From Allocoleopsis franciscana PCC 7113 (GTDB lineage: Bacteria > Cyanobacteriota > Cyanobacteriia > Cyanobacteriales > Coleofasciculaceae), in NCBI RefSeq assembly GCF_000317515.1, contig NC_019738.1, forward strand, positions 5,172,001-5,236,000: a DNA stretch of 64,000 bases, read 5' to 3'. This document shows positions 61,777 through 64,000 of this stretch, piece after piece; the stretch's first letter is position 1, and each line of letters starts with the position of its first letter. The position numbers and the translations under genes were made by a program. The notes below the pieces were generated by a model. It was not told where the DNA came from, ran no database searches, and was given only the letters and a program-made list of their open reading frames with translations.

Positions 61777-63246
61777 ATGACATCTACCATCCGTCAATTC
61801 AGCCGTCGGCATTGGTTGAAGCTATGCCTATCTTTTGTTGTCCTGATCTTGGTTGTGCTGTCCGTTCCGATGTTGAGAGCCTCTGATAAAACGGCAGACT
61901 ATCCACCACCTGCGCCAGCGAAAGATGACTCCTATTTTGGTGCGAACATTCAGCGAACGATGACGCTGTTGGCAACCAGTACTCCCAAGCATCGCCATCG
62001 GGTACGGATTCTGTTCTACGGTCAATCCATTACGAAGCAGGAATGGTGGCTTGAGGTAGAGAAGGACTTGAGGCAACGCTTTCCTAATGCGGATTTGCAA
62101 ATCGAGAATCGTGCGATTGGGGGATTCGCCTCTCCTGTGCTCATCCGTACCGCTGAACATGACTTATACCCCTTCTATCCCGATCTTTTGATCTTCCATG
62201 TCTATGGGCCAGAACCGGAATATGAGTCAATTATCGCCAACGTGCGCCGCCGCACCACCAGCGAAATCGCATTTCACTCCGACCACATCACTTGGCTACC
62301 CACAGGCACTTTCTTGGATGATAAAGAAAAGGTTAATGGCTACCAGTGGCACGACTCTCATTCCACTGAATGGTTGCCCCAAATAGCCCAAAAGTATGGA
62401 AGTGAATTGATCGAAATTCGTGAACCCTGGAAGCAATACTTAAAAGATAATTGGTTGAAACCCAAAGATTTGCTGTCCGACGATGCTCACTTAAACGATC
62501 GCGGCAATTTTCTGCTAGGAAGTCTCGTCAAGCGACAACTTCGCTACAACCCAAAATTTCCCACCGATTCCTGGAAAGATTTGGTGAAAACTTATGTTGT
62601 GGGAAAGGATGTGAAGTGGAAAAATGGCAAGCTGGTTCTAGAGTTTGAGGGGAATCGGGTAGATGTTATTGCTGCCAAAAGTACTGATAGCAAATCCCAC
62701 CAAGGGCGGATTTTAATTGATGGCAAACCCCCTTCTCAATTTCCTGAACTTTATACCATTACACGACCAAGTCAAGCGATTGGTGTGGATTGGCCCGCTA
62801 TCATACAAGTCTCTTGGGAAAAACCACTGATTATTGAAGATTGGACGGCACGAATTACTGAAATTAACGAAGATGCCAGCCAATTTAAATTTGAAGTTAG
62901 AGGTTCTAAGACAGGGTTTGATGGCAGTGAGGTTAGCGATCGCAAGTTTGTGTCTAATTCCGGTCGAGTTGTGATTGAACCAGATAATTGGTGGTTGAAA
63001 AATTCCTATGAATACTCTCGCCAGCCGATTCCGAAAGGTTTTGAGGTTAAGTGGCAAGTTTTACCAATGTTTGTAGATGAATATGTTGTACCGAAGGTTG
63101 AAGACTCAAGTCAAGAGTATCTAACAACGTTGGCACAGAACTTGAGTAATGCCAAACATACGCTGGAAATTATCCCCAACGAAAAGGGGATTTTGCCGAT
63201 TCAATCTATTCGCGTTTACCGACCTCCACTTGTAGCTAAAGAGTAA
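61777..63246 (+). CDS. SGNH-like hydrolase, exported
   Basis: 489 residues with an N-terminal membrane helix/signal (about 15-32, LCLSFVVLILVVLSVP). RILFYGQSIT carries a Ser in GQS where GDS(L) is usual; NRAIGGFASPVLIRTA and DDAHLNDRGNFLLG (Asp/His of the catalytic dyad) complete the SGNH pattern in residues about 85-260. The remaining 230 residues form a beta-rich C-terminal region. Probably an ester hydrolase acting on acylated glycans such as an O-acetylated polysaccharide. It follows the GH8 gene in the same orientation, and the two may be co-transcribed. Confidence 0.7.
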   Translation: MTSTIRQFSRRHWLKLCLSFVVLILVVLSVPMLRASDKTADYPPPAPAKDDSYFGANIQRTMTLLATSTPKHRHRVRILFYGQSITKQEWWLEVEKDLRQRFPNADLQIENRAIGGFASPVLIRTAEHDLYPFYPDLLIFHVYGPEPEYESIIANVRRRTTSEIAFHSDHITWLPTGTFLDDKEKVNGYQWHDSHSTEWLPQIAQKYGSELIEIREPWKQYLKDNWLKPKDLLSDDAHLNDRGNFLLGSLVKRQLRYNPKFPTDSWKDLVKTYVVGKDVKWKNGKLVLEFEGNRVDVIAAKSTDSKSHQGRILIDGKPPSQFPELYTITRPSQAIGVDWPAIIQVSWEKPLIIEDWTARITEINEDASQFKFEVRGSKTGFDGSEVSDRKFVSNSGRVVIEPDNWWLKNSYEYSRQPIPKGFEVKWQVLPMFVDEYVVPKVEDSSQEYLTTLAQNLSNAKHTLEIIPNEKGILPIQSIRVYRPPLVAKE

Positions 63247-63272
63247 AAGCTCAAGGATAAAAAGTTCAGTCT

Positions 63273-64000
63273 TTAAGCAATGGGAATAGAGATCGCAAAC
63301 TCCGTTCCCTCTCCCAATACCGAATAACAAGTCAGACTACCACCATGAGTTTCTTCCACAATCTGACGGCTAATAGATAACCCTAATCCTGTTCCTTGAC
63401 CGACGGGTTTTGTCGTAAATAATTGGTCAAAGATTCTCGACTCAACGTCTTCTGTCATCCCGGTGCCATTGTCTTTAATTTTAATCACGACACTTTGATG
63501 ATTCTCACTCAATTGAGTTTGAATTGTGATGGTATTAGGCTGCTCAGTGATATCAGCCAAGCTACGACTCTCATTCAAGTCTTCACAAGCATCGATCGCA
63601 TTTGCTAAAATATTCATAAATACCTGATTCAGTTGACCCAAATAGCATTTAACTAAAGGAATTTCTCCATAGTCTTTAATGACTTGAATTTCTGGACGGG
63701 TATTGTTACCTTTTAATCGATGTTGTAATATCATCAAGGTACTATCAATTCCCTCATGAATATTGGTTGATACTTGAGAATCTATATCTCCACGCGAAAA
63801 AGTCCGCAGGGAGTTACTAATATGAACAAGGCGACTGGTACTTTCTGTCATGACAGAAAGCATCCTAGGTAACCGTTCTAAGAAATAATCTAACTTTATA
63901 TTTTTTGCATGTTGCTCAATCTCTAATCCTGGCTCAGTAAATTGTTCTTGATAGAGTCGGATATGATTAATTAAATTTCTGACCCCCTCACTGGATAGCT
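63273..64000 (-). CDS. Sensor histidine kinase, C-terminal part (window edge)
   Basis: The frame reads from the window end (codon at 63996-63998) down to the stop at 63273, so the 5' end lies outside. About 242 residues visible. The first 45 form a helical/coiled-coil stretch (NLINHIRLYQEQFTEPGLEIE). HISNSLRTFSRGD is a dimerisation-type helix in which a phospho-His could lie, then NQVFMNILANAIDACED (N box), IKIKDNGTGM (G1), TTKPVGQGTGLGLSISR (F/G2). It resembles the NtrB/cyanobacterial HKs ending AISIPIA. No receiver is fused. Convergent with the SGNH gene, 26 bases apart. Confidence 0.9.
   Translation of the reverse strand, partial: LSSEGVRNLINHIRLYQEQFTEPGLEIEQHAKNIKLDYFLERLPRMLSVMTESTSRLVHISNSLRTFSRGDIDSQVSTNIHEGIDSTLMILQHRLKGNNTRPEIQVIKDYGEIPLVKCYLGQLNQVFMNILANAIDACEDLNESRSLADITEQPNTITIQTQLSENHQSVVIKIKDNGTGMTEDVESRIFDQLFTTKPVGQGTGLGLSISRQIVEETHGGSLTCYSVLGEGTEFAISIPIA

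Overview
The window looks like chromosomal DNA of a filamentous, possibly non-heterocystous cyanobacterium. The octamer GCGATCGC (HIP1) recurs throughout, for example at 575-582. There is a HetZ homologue, a Psb35-like thylakoid protein, several cyanobacteria-only protein families (DUF1802, DUF3386, Tll0287-like) and a CHAT/caspase locus. The style resembles Microcoleus/Coleofasciculus relatives, but this is inference, not an identification. No rRNA, tRNA, CRISPR array or complete insertion sequence was recognised.

Layout. 1-7.4 kb: the 5' part of a TspO-like membrane protein, a cyclic-nucleotide-binding protein, a Psb35-related protein, a class A penicillin-binding protein with a very long Ser/Arg-rich tail, and a SemiSWEET sugar transporter overlapping a radical SAM gene. 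7.5-11.1 kb: a TPR-CHAT protease-like gene that has lost its start region and carries an in-frame insertion of a palindromic repeat, next to a caspase-like pseudogene that has lost its catalytic histidine. 11.2-20.3 kb: housekeeping genes (prohibitin, NagZ-like, LarC, threonylcarbamoyl-AMP synthase), then hetZ with a PHP-domain gene, an acyl-CoA dehydrogenase, a MazG-like protein and a 38-residue membrane peptide.

20.7-31.2 kb: a two-gene glycan cassette, then a dense signalling block: an orphan PhnD-like lipoprotein, a haem-binding Tll0287-HAMP protein, a Ser/Thr kinase, an FHA-GAF-adenylate cyclase, an ECF sigma/anti-sigma/CpxP-like operon and a protoglobin. 31.2-38.4 kb: an AT-rich glycan island (sulfotransferase, acyltransferase, glycosyltransferases, methyltransferases) that ends at a 132-bp MITE-like element flanked by TA. 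38.5-43.4 kb: two beta-barrel outer-membrane proteins, each followed by a small secreted protein sharing the motif GNQSDITG, apparently a duplicated two-gene module.

43.6-64 kb: polysaccharide export (OPX/SLBB outer-membrane protein and tyrosine autokinase), SUI1, GH57 amylase, Nfu scaffold, DUF3386, a hybrid PAS-GAF histidine kinase, a ribbon-helix-helix-like protein, LepA, UDP-xylose synthase and UDP-glucose dehydrogenase, MsrA, a GH8 endoglucanase lipoprotein, an SGNH-like hydrolase and the 3' part of another histidine kinase. Export machinery, nucleotide-sugar supply, glycosyltransferases, sulfo/acyl/methyl decoration and glycan hydrolases together suggest that much of the window serves production of a decorated extracellular polysaccharide, with envelope-stress and second-messenger signalling genes interspersed.
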